Shown: in pieces, positions 1 to 9,647 of the stretch | Numbering within the stretch: position 1 is the first letter of the stretch | Layout of the letters: each line of letters starts with the position of its first letter | Source of the DNA: Prinsepia uniflora | Taxonomy: Eukaryota; Streptophyta; Magnoliopsida; Rosales; Rosaceae | Assembly: GCA_032719365.1 (NCBI GenBank) | Contig: CM064862.1 | Coordinates: 53,969,840-54,033,839, forward strand | DNA length: 64,000 nucleotides | Direction: 5' to 3' | Made by a program: the position numbers and the translations under genes | Notes under the pieces: generated by a model | The model's database searches: none | What the model saw: only the letters and a program-made list of their open reading frames with translations | What the model was told of the DNA's origin: nothing

Positions 1-1241
1 GTCCGAAGTTGTGCGTATTCCTTCACAAATGTCAAAGCCAACTCTTCGAAGGACTTAATCGACCTCGGGGGGAGATGATTGAACCAAGTCATGGCTTGGC
101 CTTGAAGGGAAGCTTGAAAAACTTTGCACATGAGCGCATTGTTAGACCTGTGAGGGATCATGACTCCTCGATAATAATCAATGTGTTTTACCGGGTCGGA
201 GGCTCCTTTGAATGGAGTGAAGTTTGGTGTTGCGAATCTCTGGGGGAATGGCTCCTCCTCAATATCCCTTATAAAGGGCGTAGAAAGCTGTATCTGGCGA
301 CGTAGATCGTCCTCTAGATCGCCACCTTGTTGAGCACGAAGGTGCATGTCCAGTAATTTTTGAACATCATTAGCCCGCAATGCTCCTTGCCGAGGCGATG
401 AGTCCCTTTTTGCTAATCGTTGAGAACCTCTTTGAGCTTCTCCCCCTGATCTCTGGGATCGTGCAGGGGAGTAGGCTTCATCTTCCCCTTTACTGCCGTG
501 GGCAGATCGTTTTGGGTTTTTGTATAGAGCACGAAGTTGCCCTCTGCTCCCATGTGAGTGTTGTGAGTGCTCTACCCGTGAAGTTGCCCCAGTCCTACCT
601 CCTAGCCGTTCACGTACTAACGGCTTTAGGCGTTGTGGGCTTTTCGCTCGATGAGCGTGACTTTCTTCTCTAGAGTCGCCTAGCGAAGTATCTCGTGACA
701 TTGTTTGGTAGCGGACCTGCTCTTTCCCAGGGCGTCTTTGGGCACTCTCTTGTCTTCCACGTGACGTGGATCGTCTGTCCTGCTCCTGGATTGGTCTCCC
801 TGCTAGGAGTTGCTGCAAGAGCTCTGACTGAAGTTGAACTTGTTTGCTTAACCCTTCAACTTGCTGCGCCAAGTTGTCCTGGGGAGGTTGGTGACGACTT
901 CTCCCTGAGATGTCATGACACCCGTCCAGAAAGTCCCTTAGGACCATGTTTGTTGTGAGTTGATCATGTCGTGCTGCATTTCCTATCAACCTCTCGTTTG
1001 CCTGTTGTAAAGTCGAAGTTCCATCCCCTAGCGCGGGTACTTGGTTAGCTGGAGAGGGGAATGCTTCAAAACTGAAGGTTGGTCTCCCTTCGAGTGTCTC
1101 AAAGGGCGCTTCTATGGACACACGCCCGAGTCGAGCTGGGCGCTTCTCCGGAGTTTCTATGTGAGCTTCATTCCTCGTCTGGGCCGTTGAGGCAGAAACA
1201 CCTTCTCCGGCTGACTGAACGGATCGACGAACCTTAGCCAT
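1..1241 (-). CDS. Ty3/gypsy gag polyprotein, N-terminal part, open to window edge
   Basis: Read on the minus strand from the ATG at 1241-1239, the frame stays open for about 413 codons with no stop and leaves the window at position 1. The first 270 or so residues are polar and rich in Q, R, S and E, with a Q/L-rich stretch that could be a coiled coil. The last 120 residues look like a Retrotrans_gag capsid domain: FTPFKGASDP, then HIDYYRG, then AMTWFNHLPP and SIKSFEELAL. This domain packages element RNA into virus-like particles in the cytoplasm. The 5' LTR, primer site and leader lie directly upstream on the same strand (1242-2130). An intact frame suggests a fairly young copy. A Tat-type gypsy lineage is my guess from the capsid style; pol would lie left of the window and cannot be seen. 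Confidence 0.85.
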   Translation of the reverse strand, partial: MAKVRRSVQSAGEGVSASTAQTRNEAHIETPEKRPARLGRVSIEAPFETLEGRPTFSFEAFPSPANQVPALGDGTSTLQQANERLIGNAARHDQLTTNMVLRDFLDGCHDISGRSRHQPPQDNLAQQVEGLSKQVQLQSELLQQLLAGRPIQEQDRRSTSRGRQESAQRRPGKEQVRYQTMSRDTSLGDSREESHAHRAKSPQRLKPLVRERLGGRTGATSRVEHSQHSHGSRGQLRALYKNPKRSAHGSKGEDEAYSPARSQRSGGEAQRGSQRLAKRDSSPRQGALRANDVQKLLDMHLRAQQGGDLEDDLRRQIQLSTPFIRDIEEEPFPQRFATPNFTPFKGASDPVKHIDYYRGVMIPHRSNNALMCKVFQASLQGQAMTWFNHLPPRSIKSFEELALTFVKEYAQLR

Positions 1242-1290
1242 GCTGATTCGAAGAATGTTGAGTTGGAAAGCTGTTGATGGATAATTTGAA

Positions 1291-1500
1291 CAACGTTCAG
1301 AATCTTCGAACAATGTCGATGAACGACGAACGAAGGGAGATGAACGATGAACAAACATTCAAAATCTTCGAACAATGTCGATGAACGACGAACGAAGAAA
1401 GATGAACGATGAACGAATTCTTGATGAGTGATGAACAACGTTCAAAATCTTCGAACAATGTCGATGAACGACGAACGAAGAAAGATGAACGATGAACAAA
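1291..1500 (-). repeat. Three-copy tandem repeat in the leader of the gypsy element
   Basis: Three near-identical copies of a roughly 62-bp unit lie between primer site and gag. Each holds TTCGAACAATGTCGATGAAC followed by GACGAACGAAG and AGATGAACGATGAAC. The copies start near 1291, 1353 and 1438; the second carries an extra 20 bp at its end. This is the untranslated leader of the minus-strand element, where packaging signals usually lie. Confidence 0.85.
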
Positions 1501-1534
1501 TGAGAGAGCTTCTTCTGAGTATATCTCAATAGCT

Positions 1535-1552
1535 CTTAATGAAAGCACCAAT
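1535..1552 (-). promoter_or_regulatory. Primer-binding site of the gypsy element
   Basis: Directly inside the LTR, the minus strand reads ATTGGTGCTTTCATTAAGAG. A TTGGTGCTTTCATT-type primer site is familiar from plant gypsy elements. The matching tRNA was not identified. Confidence 0.6.
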
Positions 1553-2130
1553 TGTTGAATCAAAGATTGAACCCGTCGCGAAAAGTCCTCACAATTCCTG
1601 CAAACAGCAAACAATTAGCTATCGTTGCCTCGATCGATTTACCCGGGGGATTGTTCGACCAAGAACACTCTGATGCCTAAGTTAGCTTCGAGAGAGGAAA
1701 GGGATATACTTCGAAACGAAGAATCAACGTCCATTGGAAATGAAATGTGCCTTGCTATTTATAGGAAAATCTTGGGAGCCTTGGAGCGTTCTGATTGGTC
1801 GGTTGAATATTTAATTAGTAAATAATATATTATTATTAAATATATTATTTAATAATTGTAATGATAGCTCATCATGATAGTAATGATATTTATTGTATTT
1901 TAATATTAATATTAATTATCCGTTATTAAGAATAACGATAGTTAAGAGAGTATCAATATTACAGACACTTTAACCCGATCAAATAACGTATTTAACTAGT
2001 AAATAGATTATTTAATGTGTGGGTGTTTTTTCAAATGATCAGCGTTATTTGCCAAGGGCAATTTGGTCATTTTTGGGAATTACGGGACACGTGGCGGCTC
2101 CATAATTTTCGGATGATTTTGGGTTCCACA
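1553..2130 (-). mobile_element. 5' LTR of minus-strand gypsy element
   Basis: On the minus strand the block opens with TGTGGAACCCAAAATC at 2130 and closes ...TTGATTCAACA at 1553, giving TG...CA ends and 578 bp. It is followed by the primer site and gag in the right order. The partner LTR and TSD lie beyond the left edge. It sits next to the host gene at 2495-4382, in the place of that gene's missing first exon or first intron. Confidence 0.75.
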
Positions 2131-2494
2131 ATAATAATTAAAACAAATTAAGCTTTTGCTTGTACACTTTCTTTGAAGACCTTTTTTTGTGAGCTTTTGT
2201 AAAGTTCAAGGGCCTGTTTGGATAAAACTGGCCCAAATCCAAATTCGCTTGTTTAGATGTATATTAACTGTATAGATTTTAATTTGGTTCAAATCCACAT
2301 AGGATTTCACAATCCCAAGTTTAGGGATTTGAAATCCTTTCTAAAACTAGTCTTTAAGGTTGTTAATGTAAAGTTAATTCTCAAAGCTCTCTTTGTGAAG
2401 TATAAGGTTGCTTGTAATGTTTTCTATTACATTATATGCATTGATTCTGCAGAGCTTTATTTTGTCTAATTTTCTTGTTTCAAATGCAATGCAG
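2131..2494 (+). other. Intron sequence upstream of the first visible exon
   Basis: This stretch is T-rich, non-coding for most of its length, and ends TTTCAAATGCAATGCAG, a good 3' splice site directly before the first recognisable codon of the membrane protein. The frame is open back to an ATG at 2408. That ATG would add a short hydrophobic leader (MLVMFSITLYALILQ...) that is probably chance intron sequence. Confidence 0.6.
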
Positions 2495-4382
2495 TCTGTG
2501 GGTTTCACTGCAGCTCCCCTGTTTGCCGTTGTTGCAATCTGGTTCCTTGGTTTTGGTTTATGCTTGCTATTAATCTGTGTCTGCTACTTCTGTTGTCGAA
2601 GGCGGAGTTACGGCTATTCCCGGATGGCCTATGCTCTTTCTCTCATCTTCCTCATAATCTTCACCATTACAGCAATGTATGTGTACATCGGACGTTGCCT
2701 TGTTGGCGTTGCATTTACCTACACTTGTTTTGAAACTGATGTTCTACCTTTTCGTCACAGGATTGGATGCGCCGTATTATACATTGGTCAAACGAGGTTC
2801 CACGCTAGCACAACAAACACGTTGGAGTATGTTGTACATCAAGCAGATATGACAGTTGAACAATTAAGAAATGCATCAGATTATCTTGCTTCAGCCAAGC
2901 AACTTGGGGTGGATGAAGTGTTTTTACCTTCCAACATTCAGGCTAATATCGATCAGATTGGAGGAAAGATTAATGCTTCTGCTACTTCCCTTGCTGACCG
3001 AACATCTCACAATTCAGATGACATACGAGAACTCGTAGATCCAGTGTAAGTTAAAACCCACACTTCTTTCACCTGTTTCTGTCTTGAGCATTAATTTGAT
3101 CATAAAAATGGATTTGCAGGAGACTCGCGCTTATCATAATCTCTGCCATTATGCTTCTCTTGAAATTTCTTGGCTGCTGTAAGTTGCTTTCATATCTTTT
3201 ACTAAGATTGCTGAATTCTGGTTTTCCAACGCCATACTTATTCATTTATCTATTGTGACATTTTGCTCCAGTATTTTCAATCTTCGGGATGCAGTCACTT
3301 GTGTACATGTAAGTGAGAATATATTACATTCAGCACCTTATTTTCTTTTCTTGATGAAACAGTTAAATTTTAATTTCTGCCTGCAGCCTGGTGATTACAG
3401 GATGGATACTTGTGGCTGGAACATTCATCTTGTGTGGCACTTTCCTTCTTCTTTATATGTAAGTCTTATGATGTCATAATTGAGTTACCAATTATTTCTT
3501 CTTTCAATCTAATTTCAGACTTTTGCTTCCCTTTGCTTGACATGCTAGTGTGGCTGCTGATACTTGTGTGGCAATGAACGAATGGGTTCAGAACCCTACT
3601 GCTCACACAGCATTAGATGATATCCTGCCATGTGTGGACAGTGCAGCCACCCAAGAAACCTTGCTGCGAAGCAAGGAAATCACCGCGCAGCTAGTCAACC
3701 TCATCAACGAGGTCATCACAAATGTCTCCAACATAAATTTCGCCCCCAACTTCGTGCCAATGTACTTCAATCAATCTGGCCCGTTGGTGCCAACTCTCTG
3801 CAACCCATTTTTCCCTGATTTGACTGATCGAGCTTGCACTCCTGGTGAAGTCAACTTAAACAATGCAACAGAGGAAAAAAAATAATCAACTGGCGCAACA
3901 CTAGTACATAATTACTTGATGGTCAAGCAAACTCCTTGCAAAATTGGTATATAAATGTCAACCAATAAAGGAATTATATTTCACTCAAACTTCTGTAGGT
4001 ATGGGGGAGTTTTGTATGCCAAGTTTCACCAAGTGGACTTTGCACCACGAAGGGGCGTTTAACCCCGGCATTTTACAGCCAGATGAGCACTGGAGTGAGT
4101 CTGAGTAATGCCTTGTATGATTATGCCCCAGTGCTTGCTCAACTACAAGACTGCACATTTGTTAGGGAAACTTTTAGTGACATTTACCGGGATCATTGTC
4201 CCGGCCTAAGCCGATATAGCAGATGGATCTACATTGGGTTGGTCATGGTTTCCACCTCAGTTATGCTCTCACTCATTTTTTGGGTGATATATGGGAGAGA
4301 ACGGCGCCACCGCCTTTACGCGAAAGACTACTTTACAGCTGAATCAGATCATTGTACAACTGAGGGGGATAAGGATTCATGA
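2495..4382 (+). CDS. Plant multi-pass membrane protein, seven exons, first coding exon not seen
   Basis: Exons by splice signals and continuous frame: 2495-2676, 2761-3045, 3120-3178, 3272-3308, 3387-3458, 3549-3873, 3999-4382; together 447 codons plus TGA. The protein has two membrane segments in the first exon and its junction (APLFAVVAIWFLGFGLCLLL; AYALSLIFLIIFTITAMIGC), an outside loop, two more across exons 3-5, a Cys-rich loop with N-glycosylation sites NVSN, NQSG and NNAT, and a last segment (WIYIGLVMVSTSVMLSLIFW) before a basic tail RERRHR. From memory it matches the uncharacterised plant family typified by Arabidopsis At2g12400 and At2g25270; no function is established. The usual N-terminal signal-peptide exon of about 100 residues is absent from the window. 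The donor after 3873 reads GA rather than GT, so the last intron may fail to splice, giving a stop at 3883-3885 and loss of the last membrane segment. Gene or recent pseudogene is undecided. Confidence 0.85.
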
Positions 4383-6312
4383 ACTTGAAGGAGTATTTTT
4401 GCATCATTCCACTGTTTTACTTAATTACATGGCATTCGGGGTTCTATTTGTTTTTTATTTTATTTTATTTCAGATTTTGTACATCCTTTCTTCTTAAGCA
4501 AATGCATTGCTATTTGGTTCACAACTTTCATTTTGGATCCAATTTCTAATTCTAGTATTGGATGAGAGTTCGTGAGTTCGTCGTCTGATTGGTACGTCCT
4601 ATAAAGAACCAAATAGGATAATATAATACAAAATTAATGTTAGACTTACTCATATTAATTAGTCATCGATAGTAATTTTGGTATATAAATTAAAATTGAG
4701 TAAAAAAATATTGATAATAATAATAATATAAAAAATATTTATGAAATATAGATATTTATGATCAATTCGTTTAATCTAATTTAGTCCGTATAACGCAATC
4801 CACGTCTTAATCTGTTAGAACAACAAAAGCTTTAATAGTTAGTCTATTGAGAGACAGTAGAAATCTCCAAAATTCCATCCAAAGAATGGACGCTGCCGCC
4901 TCATTCTCTTCTATTCTCGAGGCACGGTGCACGCCGATAATGGAATAGGACATGGTTGAGCTCGTCTTTGCAAGACGCACCGATGTACTGTGGTTGTTCG
5001 GCCTGGGTTGATCGGAAGTCACAAGCGATGCTAAAGGGTCTTGGCTCAAAAATTTAAGCCCAACTAGGATTTGTGAGCCAGAGTTTATGAATCAATGGAT
5101 CTTGGTGCCTTTGAATCCTATGCACCACGCAATTTGATCAGTACACTCGGCGCGCAAAAGAGACTTCTGAAAGTTCCAAAATTTACCTCTGCTCACTGAA
5201 AGTTGAATTAACAAATACAAATGCAAATCTACAGTTTTGAACAAAATGTTGTGGTCCACATGGAGAAAAATATAGCTGTAAATTATACCCCCATTGTACC
5301 TCTACCTTATCCCTTCCCCTTCTCCATCTCCTTCCCACTCCATAATTGGATAATGATAGAAACCATTCATTTCTATGGTATCATTTCAACTGAAAAATCG
5401 TTTAATTAGTTCATTAATAACGTGATAATTCTGTGCTAAATTTTAATCCAACTATTTTGGTAAAGCCGTAAAGGTAATTATTAAAAAATTAACTTGAAAA
5501 ATAGATAGAAGACGGGAAAATGAGGGAAAGTAAAAAAACAAAATTAAAATTGAATGGTATACGGTACATGGTATTGCATTGCATGTGGTAGTTCAGGAAA
5601 CTGGTGCATTAGTTGAGTTGTCTACTCCAGTTGGTCACCCAAACAGCAGCCATCTCCATGTGCTCATTTGATAATATCCATCAACAAGTTTCCAATTATA
5701 GCACCTCCAACTATGCCTTTCATTGCAATTAATTAAACACACAGCAGCCTAACTGCCAAAATCAAGAATAGATTAGAGAACTTAAATATATTTGTACAAA
5801 CTAACAGCTTTATTAAATCATTTTTCAGATGCAACCTTCTCGATGCTGAAGAAGAGAGAAGAGAGAAGAGAGAAGAGAGAAGGGAGAGCTGCTTCTTGAA
5901 TAAGTGGACCTAACCAACAGTTGGAAATTGTAATCTAATTTTAATATATATGGTATAATGGTTTCGTATTCACTCTAATCTTTAATGAGAAATTTTCAAT
6001 TTGATTTTAATAAAAATCGAGATATAAACTACATACCCTCCCTCATCTTTAGTAGAGTGATTTATTTCTGCACAGCTTTCTACAATTAATGCAAGATAAT
6101 GATTGCAAATATTGCACTCCTCCATAACTTGATTCAAATAAGTTTTTATTTTTTTATTTTAACGGCAATCATCCATACAATATAGGGTGAAATGAAGAGA
6201 TATTATTCAAAAGTAATGCTCACAACAACCTAATATTGAAATAAGAATGCTAGTTGCAATTAATTTATGATGGATGACAAGGTCTTTTATATTATATTAA
6301 AATCACATCACC
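4383..6312. other. 3' flank and AT-rich intergenic spacer
   Basis: The stretch holds the likely 3' untranslated region of the membrane protein gene and then AT-rich sequence. Small open frames here have no recognisable domains. A 7-bp microsatellite (GAGAGAA, about four copies) lies at 5850-5884. Nothing else recognisable was seen. Confidence 0.6.
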
Positions 6313-6703
6313 TGAAATGACCCAGACTTTTGAGGAAAAGTAAATTTGGCGAAATTGGGTAAAAAGATGGTTTTGCCCTTGAGAAAGTCAAAATATTGAC
6401 TTTTTGATCGGGACCTCTTTTGCGAAATTCGAGAAGGTCGTTATGAATGTTTCGGGACCCTCAGTCCATAGATATGCGGTACGCCAAAATCGGATGGCAT
6501 ATGAGGTTGTCTCGAGTAAAAAGCCCTTAGGGATATTTTCATAATTTAAGTGGAAGGGCATTTTGGTCATTTGCATTAAGAACCCATGATATGTTTCCAT
6601 GTGTCAAGCCTAGAAGGGCCTGATATTTTGGCCCTCCACCGACTCAGTTCCCTATTTATAAACATGATGTGTGATTGTGGTCTTCAGTGGGTATTGCCCG
6701 AAT

Positions 6704-6737
6704 TGTAACGACCCGTCCCTAGGGACGGGTCCTGTCA
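6704..6737 (+). mobile_element. 34-bp micro-LTR with 5-bp TSD
   Basis: The 34 bp consist only of the two ends of the large LTRs: TGTAAC + GACCCGTCCC, then TA, then GGGACGGGTC + CTGTCA. The central 22 bp are a perfect palindrome. Both flanks read CGAAT (6699-6703 and 6738-6742), the 5-bp TSD expected of LTR integration. Confidence 0.8.
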
Positions 6738-6774
6738 CGAATACCATGGAAAACTCATGGTCGTGCTTCCATCA

Positions 6775-6778
<4 letters not shown>

Positions 6779-6822
<44 letters not shown>
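6779..6822. repeat. AG dinucleotide microsatellite
   Basis: Twenty-two uninterrupted AG units lie inside the decayed LTR, just downstream of the micro-LTR. Confidence 0.95.
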
Positions 6823-6824
<2 letters not shown>

Positions 6825-8356
6825 TGTGGGACAGAGAACTTGAGAAGGAGAGAAAATGAAAGAGAAACAAAGATAGGTTGTTGAGAGTTGGAAAGGAAGA
6901 TGAAGGAGAAAGGCAGTTCTGGGAACTCGAAACCATGGTTTCAAGGTTTTGTTCTCAGGGTCTCAGTAAGGCTGGGAAATCTTGGAAACCAAGCCTAGTA
7001 ATCAGTCCTGCGTGGTTAGTAGACCTTAATAAGCCCAGAACTCGAAGCTCAAATGCTGAAAAATGGTGCAGGACGAAGGTCAAAACTAGGCCAATAAGGG
7101 AAGGAGATGATGTTCCCCGATTTTATAGGGAAGTGTACAATGTTGTTCGACCGCGCATAAGGTACGTGTGAGTGGACTTTGTTTTCTTTAAATTCTATGC
7201 ATGCATTTTTATATGATTTTACATGAATTATTCTGTGAATTACTTGAAGGTTATTTAAGTATGAATTTTATAGATTTTTTGGTGGATTTTATGGTAAATG
7301 TAACTTTGCATGTTTTACGAGGAACTGTCGTATTGTATTTTGGTTTACGTCTGGGTTTTGGAAAGTGATTTTATACTTGATATGTTTATTTGATTTTGGT
7401 GGTGTTTGGTGTTTTTATGTGATTTTATTAATATTTTAAAGGTTCGTTTTGAGAGGTTTTTTGGCGTACTTGTGAATTGGGGTTTAGGCCCAGGTTTTGA
7501 GTTTGGTTTTGGTTTCTGAAATTGGTTATGGATATGAAATGAATATGTGATATTGTTATGTGACTACTGAGTATGTATGTGCGTGATTGTGATGCGATTG
7601 GATAACCCTCCTCGGATGCCAGATTGATTGGACAGTCTCAGACGTCGAGGTAATACTCTACAATTCCCCTTACTAGTGCGTAGTCTTAGACGTTGAGGTA
7701 ATGCACCGTAATTCATAAGACTATGACCGTGAATCAGACGTCAATCTTGGGGCTTCATTAGTTCCTGAGCCGATTCACATTCGGATGTCGAGTTGGGCTC
7801 TATTAGTTCCCGAGTGATATTTGTCTACCGATATTGCATATTTGATATGATGATTCAGCTTGCAGACATCAAGGATGGGTCATTCAATATGGTTAGTTGG
7901 TTCGACATACTGATGGATCATTTGCGACTAGTTCAATGTGACTGATATAGTTGTGTTGGCATTTTTTATGGTACTTGATATGGTTCTAAGTTGGACAGAT
8001 TTCTGGAATCATTGGTTTTTTTTTATTACTGCACCTATTTTCGTGATTGTTGTTTATCAGTAAACTTGATGCATGCATAGTTTTATAAAACGGAGGGTAA
8101 ATAGTATGTTTTCAAATAATATGTTTTTGAAAACCTTTAATTTCGTCCATTCAAAGTTTTTCTTGGTTTGAAACCCTCGAGGGCCACTGCATAGGAATCA
8201 AGGTTGCGTACGGAATTGAGGCATGAACTCACGAGTATGCAAGTATCCCTTGTCTGACAGGGTTTCAAGGGTATAATTGGTATCCTAGACTAGCTACTAG
8301 ATGGGAGCAGGACCCGGATAGGTTCTACATGATGTTTTTCGGGTTGGGTCTTGTCA

Positions 8357-8512
8357 TTAATTGGATTTTTTTTTTCTCTTTTTCTTTTTTAACTTTTCAA
8401 CAAGTTGTCCCAAAACTGCACCTATAGACTATAGTACAATAAAAGGTATCATACGTTAATTTAAAAGGTAAAGACTAATCAGGAGCCAAGATAATAAGGA
8501 GACGTTAGTTAA
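8357..8512. other. Short spacer between LTRs
   Basis: T-rich then A-rich unique sequence with no coding potential. It ends in GTTAA, the left TSD of the next element. Confidence 0.6.
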
Positions 8513-9612
8513 TGTAAGGACCCGTCCCGGAAGTCGGGATTAGCGAAGTGATTAGTGACGGATTAGCTGAGTTAATCGGTGGTTAGTTGGTTACTTTTGG
8601 ACTTTGGGCGCAGAATGACGATTTTGCTCCTGGAATGGGTAAACTGTTGACTTTTAGTTCGGACGGTCAATTGGACATTTACCGATGACCGTGACGTAGT
8701 CCGGGACATCACGAGTCGGTAAACAGGTGGCACGCCCGATTCCCACATCCGAGGAGGAAGTTATGATGTTCGGAAAATTGGGGGCACTTTCATAATTTGG
8801 GCTAATAGAAGGGGAAAAGTTGACTTTTCGTACGACAAGGTTTTTACACGTAGACCGAGAACCGTTAGGTAGATCTCGTCGTCCTGAGTACAACGACAGA
8901 CGGCATACTTTCATCGGACGTCGGACGAGCGAGATACGGGTCTAGAACGGCGAAAGGTAAAATCGTAATTTGGACTCACAAGGGCATTTTGGTCTTTTTG
9001 CACATTGGGAATTGTGCAAACAAGATTGGGACAAGTGTACAGCAATTAGTGGATATTTTTGAGTTTGGAACCATAGGGCTTGGACACGTGGGGGTTATCT
9101 AGTGGGTTCTACAAGGTTTCACGGTGCAAAATTAAATGGTTGTTTTAGTCGTACTTGAGAGAAACAGAGATTGAGTTGAGAGGAGAGTTTGATTGATTGC
9201 AGGGAGGTGTGAAGCCTTGTGACCTGGTGAGAGTGAGCAGAGAGAAGTGAGAAGCTAGTGAGTGAGTCGTGAGTGAGATTTGTGTGAGGAACGATTGTGT
9301 GTGTGAGGTCTGAGTTCTCAGGAAAACAGAGAGGCGTCGAGGGTGTGGTGCAACCATAAGTGGTCACTTGATCCAATTAGTGTCGAGGGGAGGCTAGGAC
9401 GGCTGAGGACGGCTCTGTGAACCCAGCAGAACGCGGCGGCGAGCACGGTGACTGTCGACAAACAGGTAATTCCTCGAATTTCTATGTGTGCTCTGTTTTT
9501 CCGTTTTGGTTCAAACGTTAAGTCGTGAAGTTTGAGGTCAAGTCGAGGTGTTCTGTGGGTTCTAGTGAGTGTAGCAGGTCCTTAGGAACAATTAGAACTC
9601 GAAGCCGTGACG

Positions 9613-9647
<35 letters not shown>

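Larger units (their letters stand above)
6313..8356 (+). mobile_element. Decayed LTR, probably solo
   Basis: The block begins TGAAATGACCCAGAC and ends GGGTTGGGTCTTGTCA, the same end style as the other large LTRs here. It has the internal GTGAGTGGAC motif at 7168-7177 and a damaged partner GTCCATTCAA at 8145-8154, with a hairpin array between them. The flanks (TCACC left, TTAAT right) do not match, so the ends have either mutated or come from different insertions. A 34-bp micro-LTR (6704-6737) and an AG microsatellite (6779-6822) lie inside. Confidence 0.6.

Noticed and set aside
6313..8356. Calling this decayed LTR a proven solo LTR.
   Set aside because: The flanks do not form a TSD, so it could be one LTR of a deleted element.
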